Assembly (NCBI GenBank): GCA_021782205.1
Contig: JAJXVH010000015.1
Location: forward strand, 1-53,109
DNA: 53,109 nt
Origin: a bacterium
GTDB lineage: Bacteria; Elusimicrobiota; Elusimicrobia; UBA1565; UBA9628
Reading direction: 5' to 3'
Shown here piece by piece: positions 52,165 through 53,109 of the stretch. Position 1 is the first letter of the stretch, and every line of letters begins with the position of its first letter. The translations under genes and the position numbers were made by a program. The notes under the pieces were generated by a model. The model was not told the origin of the DNA, made no database searches, and saw nothing but the letters and a program-made list of their open reading frames with translations.

Positions 52165-53109
52165 ATGCTCCGCCAACCGCCTGCGTCACGCGCCGCGTCT
52201 CGCGGCCTGGCCCGCATGCTGGCCGTCGCGGCGGTGCTTCTGCTCGCCGCGCGATATTGGAGCGCGGACGCCGAGGACTTCGTCTATTACTACTGCGCGG
52301 GCGCCGCCGCGAGTGCCGGCGCGTCGCCCTATGCGCCGGCACCCTACCAAGCCTGCCTGAACGCCGCCTACGGCGCGGCCAATCCGAATCTCTCGCGCGG
52401 CGCGGCGTCCGCCTATCCGCCCGTCGCCATCCCGCTGTTCCGCGCGCTGGCCGCCCGGCCTTACCGAACGTCCTACGCGCTGTGGAACGCGCTTTTGCTG
52501 GCCGTCTCGTTGGCCCTGATCCTGGGTCTCGGCTTCACGCCCGAAGACGCGCTTCTGCTGGCGCTGTGGCCGGGCTTCGCGCTCTGCTGGCGCTACCACA
52601 AGATGACCTTGCCGCTGTTCGCGGCCGCGCTGGCGGGTCTGCGCCTGCTGGAATCCGACCATGAGCTTGCGGGCGGCGCCGCGCTGGGCACGCTGGCTCT
52701 CCAGCCTCAGTGGCTGGCGCCTTTGGCCCTGCGCGCGGCCGCGCGCGGCAAGCGCCGCGCGTTCGTCGCGGCGGCGGCGACGGCGGTTCTGCTGACGGCG
52801 TTGAGCTGGCGCGCGGGCTGGATGACGGCCTGGCTTTCCAGCGCAGCGGCGCACGCTCACTCTTTCGTCGGCTATGACAACCAAAGCCTGTTCGTCGCCG
52901 CGCTCAAAGGCCTTCTGTCGCTGGGGCTGGAACCGCGGCCCTGGCTGGCGCGGCCGCTGCGCGCCGCGCTGACCGTGGCCGCCGCCGCGCTGGCGTGGCC
53001 GTGCGCGCGGCGCGAGAACGCGCTCGGGCCGTTTCTGGGCTTCGTTCTGCTTGCCCAGCCCTATTCGCACGCGTCCGACGCGCTGTGGGCCTTCCCCTTT
53101 TTCCTTTAC
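52165..53109 (+). CDS. GT87-like (DUF2029) membrane glycosyltransferase, 3' truncated
   Basis: 315 codons to the window edge, no stop reached. Begins MLRQPPASRAASRGLARMLA with a first helix AVAAVLLLAARYW. The loop AEDFVYYYCAGAAASAGASP and the later SAYPPVAIPLFRALA are the D-x-Y-Y and YPP patterns of GT87 polyprenyl-phosphate mannosyltransferases. GFALCWRYHKMTLPLFAAAL and LALQPQWLAPLALRAAARG (the usual KPQ-type helix) follow. It likely adds a sugar from a lipid carrier at the periplasmic face. It adds a third GT-C protein to this end of the window. Confidence 0.78.
   Translation, partial: MLRQPPASRAASRGLARMLAVAAVLLLAARYWSADAEDFVYYYCAGAAASAGASPYAPAPYQACLNAAYGAANPNLSRGAASAYPPVAIPLFRALAARPYRTSYALWNALLLAVSLALILGLGFTPEDALLLALWPGFALCWRYHKMTLPLFAAALAGLRLLESDHELAGGAALGTLALQPQWLAPLALRAAARGKRRAFVAAAATAVLLTALSWRAGWMTAWLSSAAAHAHSFVGYDNQSLFVAALKGLLSLGLEPRPWLARPLRAALTVAAAALAWPCARRENALGPFLGFVLLAQPYSHASDALWAFPFFLY

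Overview
The window is 53.1 kb of very GC-rich bacterial DNA, densely packed with genes and without rRNA, tRNA or CRISPR. Two predicted outer-membrane beta-barrel proteins and a tail-specific protease indicate a diderm (Gram-negative) cell. Alanine/proline-rich low-complexity stretches in several exported proteins, together with an unusual set of domain fusions, suggest a deep-branching lineage such as a high-GC Elusimicrobiota. That placement is an impression from gene style only. Both ends are cut: glycogen synthase lacks its start and a GT87-like glycosyltransferase lacks its end.

Layout. 0-5.2 kb: glycogen synthase, a GH13 alpha-glucan enzyme and an unknown membrane protein. 5.2-8.2 kb (minus): a nitrosative-stress operon of Rrf2 regulator, CopD-like protein, DUF542/RIC protein, NnrS/oxidase-like membrane protein and hemerythrin. 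8.2-15.6 kb: phosphoketolase, two tandem universal stress proteins, a second hemerythrin, small conserved proteins and a PAS histidine kinase. 15.9-17.3 kb: a Cyc2-like fused monoheme cytochrome-porin. 17.4-21.8 kb: a zinc-ribbon protein, a CBS-pair protein, a compact sigma-54 factor, and a histidine kinase with an NtrC-type activator that has no DNA-binding domain. 21.8-26.1 kb: two radical SAM enzymes, a cytochrome c, a VOC-FKBP fusion and glutamyl-tRNA reductase. 26.1-35.6 kb (minus): CNNM-CBS-EIIA fusion, LplT-PlsC-Aas triple fusion, M48 protease, DUF2339 protein and glycine-zipper protein. 35.7-47.9 kb (plus): exported kinase-like protein, Prc protease, ClpB, a degenerate 5'-nucleotidase/beta-barrel fusion, a protein with ten CxxC motifs and a small membrane protein. 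47.9-53.1 kb: GT-C-type membrane glycosyltransferases around an exported double rhodanese.

Main result. Eleven sequences of the form GG-N10-GC with TTGC at the -12 position (sigma-54 type) lie at suitable distances upstream of genes between 8.15 and 26.12 kb. I saw none in the other intergenic gaps I read. They precede the nitrosative-stress operon, phosphoketolase, a Usp-kinase operon, a hemerythrin operon, the Cyc2-like protein, cytochrome c, a radical SAM operon, hemA and the sigma-54 gene itself. The sigma-54 gene and its activator pair sit in the middle. I read this as a locally encoded regulon for oxygen/NO stress, electron-acceptor change and heme supply, driven by an activator that probably works without an upstream enhancer. 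A second pattern is that many other genes have a -10 hexamer 6-8 bases before an ATG or GTG with no ribosome binding site, implying frequent leaderless mRNAs.
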